In this document: positions 36,153-45,429 of the stretch, piece by piece | Position numbering within the stretch: the stretch's first letter is position 1 | Layout of the letters: every line of letters begins with the position of its first letter | DNA from: Bacteroidia bacterium | GTDB lineage: Bacteria > Bacteroidota > Bacteroidia > J057 | Length of the DNA stretch: 64,000 nt | NCBI GenBank assembly: GCA_022760475.1 | Contig: JALEFZ010000087.1 | Coordinates: 1 to 64,000, forward strand | Direction: 5' to 3' | Position numbers and translations under genes: made by a program | Notes under the pieces: model-generated | What the model was told of the DNA's origin: nothing | Databases searched by the model: none | What the model saw: only the letters and a program-made list of their open reading frames with translations

Positions 36153-37517
36153 ATGAGCGTCAACCATACTGAGGCCAAGGAAATCCTGAGCCTTACCCAT
36201 AACCTGTTTCGAGCCCTTACCTTTCTCGAAGAAGTCATACACCTGCGTCTACAGGATCATTTTACCAAAAGGGAACATTCTTCCTCCCAACCTGCCTTCC
36301 AATTGCCTAACTTTCAATTGGATGCTAGCCAGGATCCCTTTACCCGCTTTGTCGTACAGTCTCAGTTGAGTGTAGAAGAGTTGATCATGACCATGCTTGC
36401 CCTGGCAGCACACATCAAGCCCAGTTTTTTTGAGAGAATAGTGGCAGAATACCTGCCCGATGGTGGGGATTTTCCAGCCTTCGGAGGGGCTAAGGGACAA
36501 AATTATCGCCACATCCTACCTACCGTTGGGACGGCCCTCTTTATCCTTGCAGGAGAAGATTATGAGCGAAGGCTTGCCCTGATGGATCTATTTGATGGGC
36601 AAAGTTACCTGCTTGGCAGCAAAATCATATACACCGAGGAGGTGAAAAGAGGAGAGCCCAAGATGAGCGCCAAACTGCTCATGGATGAAGATTATGTGGA
36701 GCTGTTTACAAGGGGAAGGATAGTGATTCCCCAATTAAGCTCCTCCTTTCCTGCTCAGGTCTTGCGAACACAACTTGAGTGGCATGACCTTGTCCTCACC
36801 CATGAAACCAAAAACCAGTTGGAGGAAATCGAAGTTTGGGTCAGGAATAACCATACCCTTATGAATGAACTTAACATGAGCCATAAGTTCAAGCCCGGGT
36901 ATCGCGCCCTCTTTTACGGGCCTCCTGGTACGGGTAAAACCTTGGCTTCAAGCCTTATCGGTAAATATACAGGGCAGGAAGTACTTCGGATAGACCTCTC
37001 TCAGGTTATCTCAAAATACATTGGAGAAACAGAAAAAAATCTCGCCAACCTCTTCGATAAAGCCGAAAATAAGGGCTGGTGCCTCTTCTTCGATGAGGCA
37101 GATGCTGTTTTTGGAAAAAGAACCAATACCAAAGAGGCCAAAGATCGATATTCCAATCAGGAGGTTGCATACCTTCTTCAAAGAATCGAAAGCTATAATG
37201 GCTTGGTGATCATGGCCACCAATTTTAAGTCCAATGTGGATGAGGCATTTTTGAGGAGGTTCAATTCTGTCATTCACTTTCCCCTACCTGGACCCAAAGA
37301 AAGACTTCAGATCTGGCAAAAGGCATTTCCTGAAGAACTTGACTTTGAGAATGACGAACTTCTCCAGGAACTTGCCCATAGCTTTGAGTTGTCAGGCTCC
37401 GCCATCATGAATGTAGCCCAATTTGCTTGTTTACAAGCGCTTGAAAAAGGAAATATGGTCCTATCCAAAGAGTTGCTTGTGCAAGGGATTCAAAAAGAGT
37501 TCCAGAAGGAAACCTGA
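36153..37517 (+). CDS. eCIS AAA+ ATPase (Afp15/Pvc15-like)
   Basis: 454 residues. The N-terminal 190 residues are a family-specific helical and beta region. The AAA+ core has Walker A GPPGTGKT from residue 256, Walker B LFFDEAD at 311-317, a sensor-like MATNF, and arginine-finger-type FLRRFNSVIHFPLP. In PVC and Afp loci an ATPase of this type is needed for assembly or cargo loading and is not in the final particle. It is the last plus-strand gene of the operon; a minus-strand flavoprotein gene ends 4 bases later, so transcription must stop between or run antisense. No clear terminator hairpin is visible there. Confidence 0.93.
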   Translation: MSVNHTEAKEILSLTHNLFRALTFLEEVIHLRLQDHFTKREHSSSQPAFQLPNFQLDASQDPFTRFVVQSQLSVEELIMTMLALAAHIKPSFFERIVAEYLPDGGDFPAFGGAKGQNYRHILPTVGTALFILAGEDYERRLALMDLFDGQSYLLGSKIIYTEEVKRGEPKMSAKLLMDEDYVELFTRGRIVIPQLSSSFPAQVLRTQLEWHDLVLTHETKNQLEEIEVWVRNNHTLMNELNMSHKFKPGYRALFYGPPGTGKTLASSLIGKYTGQEVLRIDLSQVISKYIGETEKNLANLFDKAENKGWCLFFDEADAVFGKRTNTKEAKDRYSNQEVAYLLQRIESYNGLVIMATNFKSNVDEAFLRRFNSVIHFPLPGPKERLQIWQKAFPEELDFENDELLQELAHSFELSGSAIMNVAQFACLQALEKGNMVLSKELLVQGIQKEFQKET

Positions 37518-37521
37518 TACC

Positions 37522-38169
37522 CTATTCATCAAGCCTCTTCACACTATTGGCAAGGTCTACCCCTTCCTTCAACAATGGATCAGCTTCAGGTTCACCCCAA
37601 ACCATTTTCGCAGGAACTACCCCAGCCCAAATATCCAACTCATAATCTTCCTTATCATCTCCCGGAGGCCCAGTTCTTATCTTGGCTGAGGCTTGGTCTA
37701 TGTCCAGTCGTAAGACAGTGGTTGCCTTCATTTCAATCGGCTTGGGAGCTCGACTTTCATCCCATCTCCCTTCCAGGATTTGTTCGGAAATGATCTTCAA
37801 ACCCTCCATTTTTTCTTCTCCTTCTACCTTTTTGGCTGTTCCGAATACTACTGCGGATCTATAATTCATAGAGTGGTGGAAGGCCGATCTGGCCAAGACA
37901 AGCCCATCAAAATGGGTAACTGTCAGGCAGACAGGAATCCCCTCATCCAGATTGACCATCATTCGACTTGTGCTGGCTCCATGAAGGTAGATGCTGTCAC
38001 CCTTCCTTCCATATGAAGTCGGAATGACATAGGGTTGTCCATTCACAGAAAATCCCAAATGGCAAAGGAAACTTGCATCTAGGATGGCATTAATGGTCTC
38101 TTTATCATAAGCTCCTCTCTTCGGAATCCTGACTACTTTATTTCTTTTATCAATGGGATAATTCTCCAT
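37522..38169 (-). CDS. Pyridoxamine 5'-phosphate oxidase-like flavoprotein (Nim-like)
   Basis: 215 residues of the FMN-binding split-barrel family. Signs are RIPKRGAYDKETINAILDASFLCHLGF at the start, YVIPTSYGR, SIYLHGASTSRMM, and LARSAFHHSMNYRSAVVFG, typical of the nitroimidazole-resistance (NimA) branch. Such enzymes bind FMN and reduce small organic compounds; the true substrate is unknown here. It is unrelated to the injection system and converges with its ATPase gene across four bases. It lies downstream of the TlpA-like gene on the same strand with a 70-base gap. Confidence 0.85.
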   Translation of the reverse strand: MENYPIDKRNKVVRIPKRGAYDKETINAILDASFLCHLGFSVNGQPYVIPTSYGRKGDSIYLHGASTSRMMVNLDEGIPVCLTVTHFDGLVLARSAFHHSMNYRSAVVFGTAKKVEGEEKMEGLKIISEQILEGRWDESRAPKPIEMKATTVLRLDIDQASAKIRTGPPGDDKEDYELDIWAGVVPAKMVWGEPEADPLLKEGVDLANSVKRLDE

Positions 38170-38239
38170 GAATTAAGTTTGACTTAAAATGATTGAATAA
38201 AATGAAAAAGTAAGTTGAGGTATTTATTTGAATCCAAAA

Positions 38240-39511
38240 CTACTTGTCGAGCATTTTTTTGATAGAAGTAATGGTCGTATTCATTTCCAGAATTTTACCA
38301 TCCTTATCCAACAGCATATAGGTCGGAAAGCCATCTACCTTCAAATCTTCAATTTGCTTTTCACTGGCAAAGGCTATGGGCCAACTCATCTTATGCTTTT
38401 TCTTAAATTTCTTGATCCGATCCCGATCCATGTTGTCTCCATAGTTCATCCCAATAATCTTGAGCCTGTCTCCATAATCTTTATGCAGTTCCACCACGGA
38501 AGGCATAGAAGCTACACAAGGCTTGCACCACATTCCCCAAAACTCTAGCAGGATATATTTTTCTCCATCTATGAAGGTCTCCAATTCTGTCCCAATGCCC
38601 GTAGAAAGATTGATGGCAAGATTCTTTAAGGAAGATCCTACCACATAGCCTTCAACATATGGCCTGCTACTTTTTACCAACTTCATGAAATCCCCCCTGG
38701 GATCAACTTCAATCACATCATAAACCAGCCCGCCCAGCTTAATTTGAAGGCTATCCTCCAATATCCTGGCGCCATTTTTCCTGTCTTCAGAAATCGAATT
38801 TGATTCATAATCACCCAACATGATTCGATCAGATTCTTCATCGTTATAAAGGCCGTTGCAGTTGTAGTCATGCAGGCCCAATAAAATTCGTTCACCATTT
38901 AGGTAGAGCCTACCCAATCTGTTGTTCATTCTTTGGGTGAAGAACCAATACTCGCTGGAAAGCAGGCTGTATCCACCCGCCTTAGGCCCAACAGGTCCCA
39001 GCCACCCTTCAATATCTTTTCTTTTTTCTTCGTTTTCATTGCCATAATAATATCTAACAGGAAAATATGCCCCATCTAACTCACTGTTCCTGAAATATAT
39101 AACCAAGGTAGAATCAGAATTGGCAACGGTAGCTTCTCCGTCATCGGAGAAATCCAGGTTATGGTTATAATCCACATAGACAGCAGGCTTCTGCCCTTTG
39201 TAGTCTCCTAATAATATGGCTGTATTCTTAGGAATGGCAGGATTTTTCCATCCTGTAAAGTACTCGAACATAAAGGCGGTGTCCGATACCTGGAAATTTT
39301 TGGGATACGTAAATTCAATCTTTTGCTCTCGATAAGTGATTTCCTTTTGGGAGGTAGAATAAGTTCGGGTAAATCCGTGGCTATTTTTTCTTACTATTTC
39401 ATAATCAGGATCAAAATGAATGGTGAGTGTATCCTGAGCAAATAGGCTGCTTTGAAAGCCCAAAATAGAGAACAGGAGACAAGTCCAGGTTAAATAAGTG
39501 TAGGTTTTCAT
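38240..39511 (-). CDS. Secreted TlpA-like thioredoxin-family protein
   Basis: 423 residues. A Sec signal peptide (about 1-25, ending SLFAQ) sends it to the periplasm. The middle 250 residues form a beta-rich domain with Asp/Asn-rich calcium-site-like turns (DYNHNLDFSDDGEA, DYNCNGLYNDEESD). The C-terminal 120 residues are a TlpA/ResA-type thioredoxin fold with the active site WCKPC near residue 327, and the cis-Pro region GFPTYMLLD. It should handle thiol-disulfide exchange in envelope proteins. The calcium-site-like domain fused to the redox domain is found in Bacteroidota; the substrate is unknown. Confidence 0.85.
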   Translation of the reverse strand: MKTYTYLTWTCLLFSILGFQSSLFAQDTLTIHFDPDYEIVRKNSHGFTRTYSTSQKEITYREQKIEFTYPKNFQVSDTAFMFEYFTGWKNPAIPKNTAILLGDYKGQKPAVYVDYNHNLDFSDDGEATVANSDSTLVIYFRNSELDGAYFPVRYYYGNENEEKRKDIEGWLGPVGPKAGGYSLLSSEYWFFTQRMNNRLGRLYLNGERILLGLHDYNCNGLYNDEESDRIMLGDYESNSISEDRKNGARILEDSLQIKLGGLVYDVIEVDPRGDFMKLVKSSRPYVEGYVVGSSLKNLAINLSTGIGTELETFIDGEKYILLEFWGMWCKPCVASMPSVVELHKDYGDRLKIIGMNYGDNMDRDRIKKFKKKHKMSWPIAFASEKQIEDLKVDGFPTYMLLDKDGKILEMNTTITSIKKMLDK

Positions 39512-39591
39512 AGTAAATTAGGTCTTTTAGGATGCCAGTTAAATATAGTACAAAGACCCAATAATTCTTGAATGGTGGTCAAAATTCGAAA

Positions 39592-39620
39592 TACAAAAAA
39601 AGGGACCGCAAAGGTCCCTT
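39592..39620 (-). terminator. Terminator of the minus-strand secreted protein gene
   Basis: GGGACC (39602-39607) and GGTCCC (39613-39618) form a stem with a five-base loop. The A run just before it (about 39595-39601) reads as a U run after the stem on the minus strand. It lies about 30 bases after the stop codon of the 311-residue protein. Confidence 0.8.
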
Positions 39621-39646
39621 CGAAAGTGGATAATATACTGGCTCAA

Positions 39647-40582
39647 TTAATTTTTTCCCGATTTTTTATTTTTGTCATCAATGCTTTTGTTGAGCTTCCT
39701 GTTGAAACGATCAAAGCGTGATTTCAGGGAAGTGTTTTCTGCCGCAGGTTTTTCGATGGCCTTGGCAATTGCCTTTAGGTCCTTGCTTGAAAAATCTCCA
39801 GGGCTGCTTGCCTCCATCGTATATAATACCTGTCCATCTTCCAGAATGATAGTGATGTATCTTTTTCTCGCATCCATATGGAAAAGTGCCTTGGAACCTT
39901 TCTCCATTTGTTGAAATTTACCAATTTCGCTTGATTTTACCACCTTGTAAGGGAAGGGATATACAGATTTTAAATCGGCTGCTGAGGTGCCTTTGGGAAG
40001 GTTGTCAGATGGAATGACGAGAATATGATTCTTCAGGCTTGAAACCTGGCTGCTTTTCCAATTTAGAAGTGTTGTTTCGTAGGTATCCTCCATCAAACTC
40101 TTGGCAGTATCCAAAAAAGTCAGGTAAGATTGCATACTATTGACCAGGAAAGGGAGTTTTCCGATAAATGAACTGCTATTTTCTACATCGTAAAGGCTGA
40201 ATTGGCTTACAGCATACTTTCCTCCGTAGTTGGTCAGATCTGCGCTTCTGCCACATGGGAAGATAGAAAGGTGCTTTCTCCTGATTGTTGACCTTCCCCT
40301 TGTCTTTGTAGTCTTATCCAAAACCAGCATGGAATATGCTTCGCTATTGGCTAATTTGTATAGTTCCTTTTCATTCACAAAGCGGTATGGGGTCGCCTTC
40401 CATGAAGATTGGATCGTACTTGCCATAACCTTGTCATATGCTTCATCCTTGCCCGTAAGGATCAAGAGGGTATCGCCTTTGAAGGAAGGATATTGTTCAT
40501 AAGAAAGTCTTCCACCTTCTTGTGCAAGGAGGCTAAATGACGGAATTAGGGATAATACAAGAATCCAAATAATTTTATTCAT
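39647..40582 (-). CDS. Secreted protein of unknown function
   Basis: 311 residues with a clear signal peptide (residues 1-20, ending SLLAQ), so periplasmic or surface exposed. No membrane helix or sorting domain is seen after it. The mature part is soluble alpha/beta with many Lys and Ser and a basic end (RFDRFNRKLNKSIDDKNKKSGK). I recognise no family. It is a single gene with its own terminator and about 120 bases from the EamA gene upstream on the same strand. Confidence 0.6.
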   Translation of the reverse strand: MNKIIWILVLSLIPSFSLLAQEGGRLSYEQYPSFKGDTLLILTGKDEAYDKVMASTIQSSWKATPYRFVNEKELYKLANSEAYSMLVLDKTTKTRGRSTIRRKHLSIFPCGRSADLTNYGGKYAVSQFSLYDVENSSSFIGKLPFLVNSMQSYLTFLDTAKSLMEDTYETTLLNWKSSQVSSLKNHILVIPSDNLPKGTSAADLKSVYPFPYKVVKSSEIGKFQQMEKGSKALFHMDARKRYITIILEDGQVLYTMEASSPGDFSSKDLKAIAKAIEKPAAENTSLKSRFDRFNRKLNKSIDDKNKKSGKN

Positions 40583-40703
40583 AATTCGATAGCTAAAGAT
40601 AAGTCAGCAATAACGAATACGAATGAAATTAAAATAAATTACCTCTACTACAGAATGGATTTTAACGGAGAGTTTTCATGACCGGACAGACAAACTTGCC
40701 TCT

Positions 40704-41594
40704 TTACTTACGATTGACCAGGTAGACTCCGACGAGGGTGATAGCTATGCCCAGCATTTGTCCATAACTAAATGATTCTCCGACGGCTAGACCCCATCCA
40801 AGGGCAACCAATGGAATGGCATAGGTTACAGAAGCAGCAATAATGGCTTCTGTCATTTTGATCAATTGGTAGAATAAAACAACTGCCAAAGCTGTTCCAA
40901 TGGCTCCAAGGATAAATAAGTATCCCAGTGCTTGCCATGCTTCAGGATTTTCTTGAAGAACCTCAGGAATTCCTGATGCTGTAATCAGGTAAATGACATA
41001 GGGAACTGCTGCGACACTCAAAGCAAAGCCAGTCGCCAGGACTGAGTTCATTTGGCTGAGGTATTTTTTCATGATAATGGTGCTAAGGCCATAGCACATG
41101 GTGGCGATCACCACAATTCCGGAGTACCCCAGACTTTCGAAAGGATTTACTTCACCTCCTGGAGCCGAGCTTGCTCCTCGAGCCAGGGTTAACAGCAATG
41201 CACCCATAAATCCGAGAATTACCCCTATTCCCTGCTTTACAGAAAAGGAAAGTCCAAAAAACAGCAAGCCGAATATCAATACAAATACAGGGCTCAAGGA
41301 GTTCAAGACCCCGGCAGTAGCGCTATTGATATGTTCCTGGGCTATAGGGAAAAGAAATGCGGGCAGGCCATTTCCCAACACACCAATCATGATGATGTAT
41401 TTCCAGGTGCCTTTTTCGACCTTCTTGGCCTTCCCCAAAAGAAGAGGTTGGAGGACAGCCGCTGCGATTACTACCCTCAGCGTCGCTACCTGGAGGGGAC
41501 TGAATACTTCCAGGCCTTTTTTTATCAAGATGAATGATGACCCCCATGTGAGTGCCAAAAAAATGAAGATGATCCAGGCAAGCGGTTGTTTCAT
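40704..41594 (-). CDS. EamA/DMT-family transporter
   Basis: 296 residues with ten hydrophobic segments in two repeats, each an EamA domain. The start WIIFIFLALTWGSSFILIKKGL and the second-half VTYAIPLVALGWGLAVGE and LGIAITLVGVYLVN are typical of the drug/metabolite exporter superfamily (inner membrane). Substrates in this family range from amino acids to nucleotides and cannot be told from sequence. It lies 93 bases after tadA on the same strand. Confidence 0.9.
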   Translation of the reverse strand: MKQPLAWIIFIFLALTWGSSFILIKKGLEVFSPLQVATLRVVIAAAVLQPLLLGKAKKVEKGTWKYIIMIGVLGNGLPAFLFPIAQEHINSATAGVLNSLSPVFVLIFGLLFFGLSFSVKQGIGVILGFMGALLLTLARGASSAPGGEVNPFESLGYSGIVVIATMCYGLSTIIMKKYLSQMNSVLATGFALSVAAVPYVIYLITASGIPEVLQENPEAWQALGYLFILGAIGTALAVVLFYQLIKMTEAIIAASVTYAIPLVALGWGLAVGESFSYGQMLGIAITLVGVYLVNRK

Positions 41595-41687
41595 GGCTGC
41601 GAATGTAGGCTTTTATTCCTACAAAATCATGTCGCTTGAAAAACTCTTAACAATTGGATCAGGAGATTTTGGCAGGAGGTATTTGCC

Positions 41688-42134
41688 TTATCCTCTTTTA
41701 CTAAAGAAAAAATCCCTCATCAGGTCTGCACATTCAGCCATCATAATCCCTCTACTGACCTTGGTTTTGGGGTGGAGGAGGGTGGGAGAATAAAGGGAGA
41801 ATCCACTTTTGGGCTCGCTTGCCCCATAAACCAATCTACCGATTTGTGACCACTTGATAGCTCCTGCACACATCACACATGGCTCAACAGTAACATACAA
41901 AGTGCAATCCTGAAGCACCCTGCTACCAATATAATCACAGGCTGCGGTAATGGCGATCATTTCGGCATGTGCAGTGGGATCTTGTAATTTCTCTGTTTGA
42001 TTATATCCTTTACCTACAATCTGATGCTCATATACAATGACGGCGCCAATGGGTACTTCCTTTTCCCTATAAGCCTGTTCGGCCATGATGAGGGCTTTGC
42101 GCATGAAATAGTCATCATTGAAAGTTGAATTCAT
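41688..42134 (-). CDS. tadA: tRNA-specific adenosine deaminase TadA
   Basis: 148 residues of the cytidine/adenosine deaminase fold. Zinc ligands and catalytic Glu are present: HAE at 56-58 and PCVMC at 85-89. The segment between, with VPIGAVIVYEHQIVGKGYN, is typical of TadA, which makes inosine at the wobble base of tRNA-Arg. Length is normal. It lies 57 bases after maf on the same strand. The closely related guanine deaminase is the main alternative, but the MCAGAIKWSQIGRLVYGA pattern favours TadA. Confidence 0.93.
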   Translation of the reverse strand: MNSTFNDDYFMRKALIMAEQAYREKEVPIGAVIVYEHQIVGKGYNQTEKLQDPTAHAEMIAITAACDYIGSRVLQDCTLYVTVEPCVMCAGAIKWSQIGRLVYGASEPKSGFSLYSPTLLHPKTKVSRGIMMAECADLMRDFFFSKRG

Positions 42135-42191
42135 GAACTCAGTGGTAATTGGGCCTACATTAAGGGTCTTTACCCAAGAAAGAAATAGCTT

Positions 42192-42770
42192 TTACTGCTC
42201 AAACTGGATCAATTCAGCATAAAGTTTGGAGGTAGGTAGACCCATGACATTGTAGAAATCTCCCTCCAGTCTTGTTGTTGCCACCATGCCCAACCATTCC
42301 TGAATCCCGTAGGCTCCTGCCTTATCCATTGGGTTATAGTTTTCGATATAATATCGAATTTCGGACTCATTCAACCGGCGGAAGGTTACGTATGTTTCTT
42401 CTGAGAATGACTTGAATTTCCCTTTGTGGAAAATAGTTACACCTGTGATGACTGTGTGGGTTCTTCCAGAAAGCCTTTTGAGCATTTTAAAGGCTTCATC
42501 TTTGTCTGCAGGTTTTCCCAGGACTACATCATCCAGGGCTACGATGGTATCTGCTGTAATTATCAGATTTTTGGTAGAAAGATCATCAAATACCTTTGCC
42601 TTATTTTCTGAAATGAGGACAGCTACTGCACGGGGATGAAGGTCGTCGGGGAAATATTCATTTGTTTCCCTTACCATGACTTCAAAATCCAGTCCCAAAT
42701 CCTTGAGGAGCTGTTGACGACGAGGGGATTGAGACCCCAGAATGAGAGGTACTTTTAATTTAATGCTCAT
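42192..42770 (-). CDS. maf: Maf-family nucleotide pyrophosphatase
   Basis: 192 residues. The N-terminus LILGSQSPRRQQLL (residues 9-22) and TADTIVALDDVVLGKP are the family's substrate- and metal-binding motifs; GRTHTVITGV and MDKAGAYGIQ complete the pattern. Maf proteins hydrolyse non-canonical or modified nucleoside triphosphates (dTTP/UTP branch for this type) and were first linked to septum formation. It lies between glmM and tadA on the minus strand with about 200 bases upstream. Confidence 0.92.
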   Translation of the reverse strand: MSIKLKVPLILGSQSPRRQQLLKDLGLDFEVMVRETNEYFPDDLHPRAVAVLISENKAKVFDDLSTKNLIITADTIVALDDVVLGKPADKDEAFKMLKRLSGRTHTVITGVTIFHKGKFKSFSEETYVTFRRLNESEIRYYIENYNPMDKAGAYGIQEWLGMVATTRLEGDFYNVMGLPTSKLYAELIQFEQ

Positions 42771-42875
42771 AGACCCTAATGTATAAGGGAAAATTTAAAA
42801 TGTGAAACATATAGGATAAGTTGAAGGCGTTAGAGAAGTCAGAAAGTCTGAGAAAGAAGAATTTTTAGGTGATTC

Positions 42876-42908
42876 TGAGGCGATAGAGAAAAGATTTCTA
42901 TCGCCTCA
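42876..42908 (-). terminator. Hairpin downstream of glmM
   Basis: A 12-bp stem (42876-42887 with 42897-42908) with a nine-base loop lies about 65 bases after the glmM stop. There is no U run on the minus strand, so it is either a weak terminator or an mRNA end-stabilising hairpin. Confidence 0.4.
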
Positions 42909-42972
42909 TTCTTAGAGATGACACCGATTGGACGTATAAGGTATGCGCCTTTGGGGACTTATGCCTTTCTAA

Positions 42973-44352
42973 TTAGGTCCATGAATTTACCAGCTCAATG
43001 ATGTCATCAGCAAGTTTTTCTGCTTCTTCCTGACTTGGAGCCTCGGTATACACCCTTATGATAGGTTCTGTATTCGACTTACGAAGGTGGACCCATGATT
43101 TCTCAAAATCTACCTTCACACCATCGATGTCATTCACCTTTTGATCTTTGTTATGCTCTTGAAACTTGGCGAGAAGACCGTCTACATCCATTCCATGTTG
43201 GAGCTGGATTTTTTTCTTCGCCATGAAGTAATCAGGATAGGTCGCCCTTAATTCGGCAGCGTTCTTCCCGCTTTTCACCAGATGTGAGAGGAATAATGCA
43301 ATGCCTACCAGAGCGTCTCTTCCATAGTGAAGTTCTGGGAAAATTACTCCGCCATTTCCTTCGCCTCCAATAAGTGCATCATGTCGTTTCATCTTTTCTA
43401 CGACATTGACTTCACCTACTGCTGCTGCGTAATACCTGCAACCATGAGATTCGGCAACGTCCCTCATGGCTCTGGAAGAGGATAGGTTGGTAACCACTGC
43501 ACTTTTGTTGTGCTGAAGCACATAGTCTGCGATGGCAACAATGGTATATTCCTCGCCAAACATATTTCCTTCATTGTCTACAAACACAAGGCGGTCTACA
43601 TCAGGGTCTACGGCAATTCCAAGATCAGCCTTTTCACTTTTTACCTTATCGCAAAGTTCAACAAGGTTTTTGGCGAGTGGCTCAGGATTATGGGAAAACC
43701 AACCAGTAGGCACACAATTTATCTTGACAATGTCTTCGACACCCAGTGCTTCCAACAGTTGAGGTACATAAACACCCCCGCTGCTATCTACTCCATCTAC
43801 GACTATTTTTAAGCCTGCTTTTTTGATGGCATATTTGTCAACGAGGTTGACTCCCAAGATTTTATCAATGTGGGTAGCTACAAAGTCATCCACCTCTTCG
43901 ATTTTTCCCAATTCCTCTACAGGAACAAAGTCAAAGAGGTTCTTCTCAAGACATTCGAGGATTTCTTTCCCGTCCTTTTTGGTAACGAATTCCCCTCTAT
44001 GGTTCAATAACTTCAGGGCGTTCCAATTGACGGGATTGTGAGAAGCGGTCAGGATGATGCCTCCTGCAGCTTCAAACTCTGGCACAGCCATCTCTACAGT
44101 TGGAGTGGTTGAAAGTCCCAGGTCTATGACCCTGAATCCCAACCCAACCATGGTAGCACTTACCAATTGCTGGAACATCTCACCGGAGGGTCTTGCATCC
44201 CTTCCGACGATTACAGTTCTGTTTGGGGATTTGAAAGAGAGCCAGGTTCCGAATGCCGCTGCAAACTTAACTGCATCTATGGGGGTGAGGTTGTGTCCTG
44301 CGCCTCCACCGATGGTGCCGCGGGTACCGGAAATAGAGGAAATAAGGGTCAT
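42973..44352 (-). CDS. glmM: Phosphoglucosamine mutase (GlmM) or related phosphohexomutase
   Basis: 459 residues of the alpha-D-phosphohexomutase superfamily. The phosphoserine site is TASHNP (Ser104), the metal loop DPDVDR, the sugar-binding loop GGEGNGG, and the phosphate loop RKSNTEPIIRVY. The enzyme makes glucosamine-1-phosphate for peptidoglycan and lipopolysaccharide. The GGEGNGG loop differs from the E. coli GlmM form, but I recall it in Bacteroidota proteins annotated as GlmM; phosphomannomutase is the main alternative. A good -7 box lies upstream, giving a short leader. Confidence 0.88.
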   Translation of the reverse strand: MTLISSISGTRGTIGGGAGHNLTPIDAVKFAAAFGTWLSFKSPNRTVIVGRDARPSGEMFQQLVSATMVGLGFRVIDLGLSTTPTVEMAVPEFEAAGGIILTASHNPVNWNALKLLNHRGEFVTKKDGKEILECLEKNLFDFVPVEELGKIEEVDDFVATHIDKILGVNLVDKYAIKKAGLKIVVDGVDSSGGVYVPQLLEALGVEDIVKINCVPTGWFSHNPEPLAKNLVELCDKVKSEKADLGIAVDPDVDRLVFVDNEGNMFGEEYTIVAIADYVLQHNKSAVVTNLSSSRAMRDVAESHGCRYYAAAVGEVNVVEKMKRHDALIGGEGNGGVIFPELHYGRDALVGIALFLSHLVKSGKNAAELRATYPDYFMAKKKIQLQHGMDVDGLLAKFQEHNKDQKVNDIDGVKVDFEKSWVHLRKSNTEPIIRVYTEAPSQEEAEKLADDIIELVNSWT

Positions 44353-44372
44353 GTCTGATGAATGGTTTGCGC

Positions 44373-44404
44373 CAAAGATAGGAATAATTCATTAATGGGC
44401 GGAA
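44373..44404 (-). promoter_or_regulatory. Candidate promoter of glmM
   Basis: On the minus strand TATCTTTG (44373-44380) matches the TAnnTTTG -7 consensus exactly, with TTC (one mismatch to TTG) 21 bases upstream. It predicts a start about 14 bases before the glmM ATG at 44352. Confidence 0.45.
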
Positions 44405-44445
44405 GGATTGTACTTCAATTAGCCCCTTTTTCTATCTTGGTGGAG

Positions 44446-45429
44446 ATGATTTCTTCTATTGATAAATCGAAGTTTGAAAAAAAACTGCTTGAGCTTTGCG
44501 ATGAGGCGCTTTTGTACCGATCGAGGGTTCATAAGGTTCCTTCATTTAGTCAGGAAATGAGGGAGGTGTGGGTAAAAAGAGAAGATGAATCAGGTTTTGG
44601 GATTTCTGGAGCTAAAAAGCGAAAATATGCCTCTCTGATCCCCTTTTTGAAAAAATCGAATTTCGACAAGGTCATACTGATTGGTGGCAGCAGGTCAAAC
44701 CACATTGCAGGCTTTCTGCAACTGCTCAACGAAAACAGGATCAAATACGAACTTTTTCTCAAGCAAGAACACAATGTCAGGAAGCTGGGTAACAGGTTGT
44801 TGTTGGATTTATTGGCAGATGAGGCCTGCATAAATTGGATTCCCAAGGATTCATGGCACGAAGTCGAGCAAATTGCACTTGAAAGAGCCGAAGAAGAATC
44901 TGCTTTCATGCTTCCTGAGGGGGGAAGCTGCCGTGCTGCCTTCGCTGGTGCTTGCACATTGGGACTGGATATTTTGAAGGAAGGCCACGCTTACACGGAT
45001 GTTTGGATAGATTCTGGTACTGCCCTAATGGCAGGAGCAGTCATTGAAGTATTGGCTAGCTTTGCTCCTGAAGTCCAGTTACATGTAGTTCAAATGGCTG
45101 GAGATGAAGATTATTTCAGGAAGCAACTCAGGAAATTCCATGTATGGACGGAAGAATTGGTAGGGGGACAGCTGGAATTCCCCACCAATTTTGACTTGTA
45201 CGTTCCTGCGGTAGGCAAATCCTTCGGCAGCGTAGGAGGTACGATCCTGGGCTTCATCAAAGATTTTGCCCGAACAGAAGGAATCCTGACAGATCCTATC
45301 TACTCGGGCAAGTTGTTTTATACAGTGCAGCAGTTGCTGTCGAAAGATGCCATGCCTGGCAGGCATCTTGTGGTGCACTCCGGAGGAGGTGTGGGGCTGA
45401 TGGGCTTTGGGGATAAATTCCCTACCTAA
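44446..45429 (+). CDS. PLP-dependent ACC deaminase / D-cysteine desulfhydrase-like enzyme
   Basis: 327 residues from ATG at 44446. The open frame extends to 44362, but that would overlap the glmM promoter, and the family alignment begins near MISSIDKS. The fold-type II PLP site is visible: SGAKKRKYASLIPFL (PLP lysine region), GGSRSNHIAGFLQLL, and a C-terminal HSGGGVGLMGF. Members act on 1-aminocyclopropane-1-carboxylate or D-cysteine; the substrate cannot be assigned here. It ends inside the last bases of the converging debranching-enzyme gene (8-base overlap). Confidence 0.85.
   Translation: MISSIDKSKFEKKLLELCDEALLYRSRVHKVPSFSQEMREVWVKREDESGFGISGAKKRKYASLIPFLKKSNFDKVILIGGSRSNHIAGFLQLLNENRIKYELFLKQEHNVRKLGNRLLLDLLADEACINWIPKDSWHEVEQIALERAEEESAFMLPEGGSCRAAFAGACTLGLDILKEGHAYTDVWIDSGTALMAGAVIEVLASFAPEVQLHVVQMAGDEDYFRKQLRKFHVWTEELVGGQLEFPTNFDLYVPAVGKSFGSVGGTILGFIKDFARTEGILTDPIYSGKLFYTVQQLLSKDAMPGRHLVVHSGGGVGLMGFGDKFPT

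Noticed and set aside
6431-37517. Prophage or type VI secretion system
   Set aside because: No capsid, portal, terminase, lysis or integrase genes for a prophage, and no TssJLM, ClpV or TssBC pair for a T6SS. DUF4255, DUF5908, DUF4157, the CIS tape measure and the Afp15-like ATPase point to an eCIS.
41098-41793. 231-codon plus-strand ORF
   Set aside because: It overlaps the EamA and tadA genes on the other strand, both with clear family motifs; no domain is seen in it.
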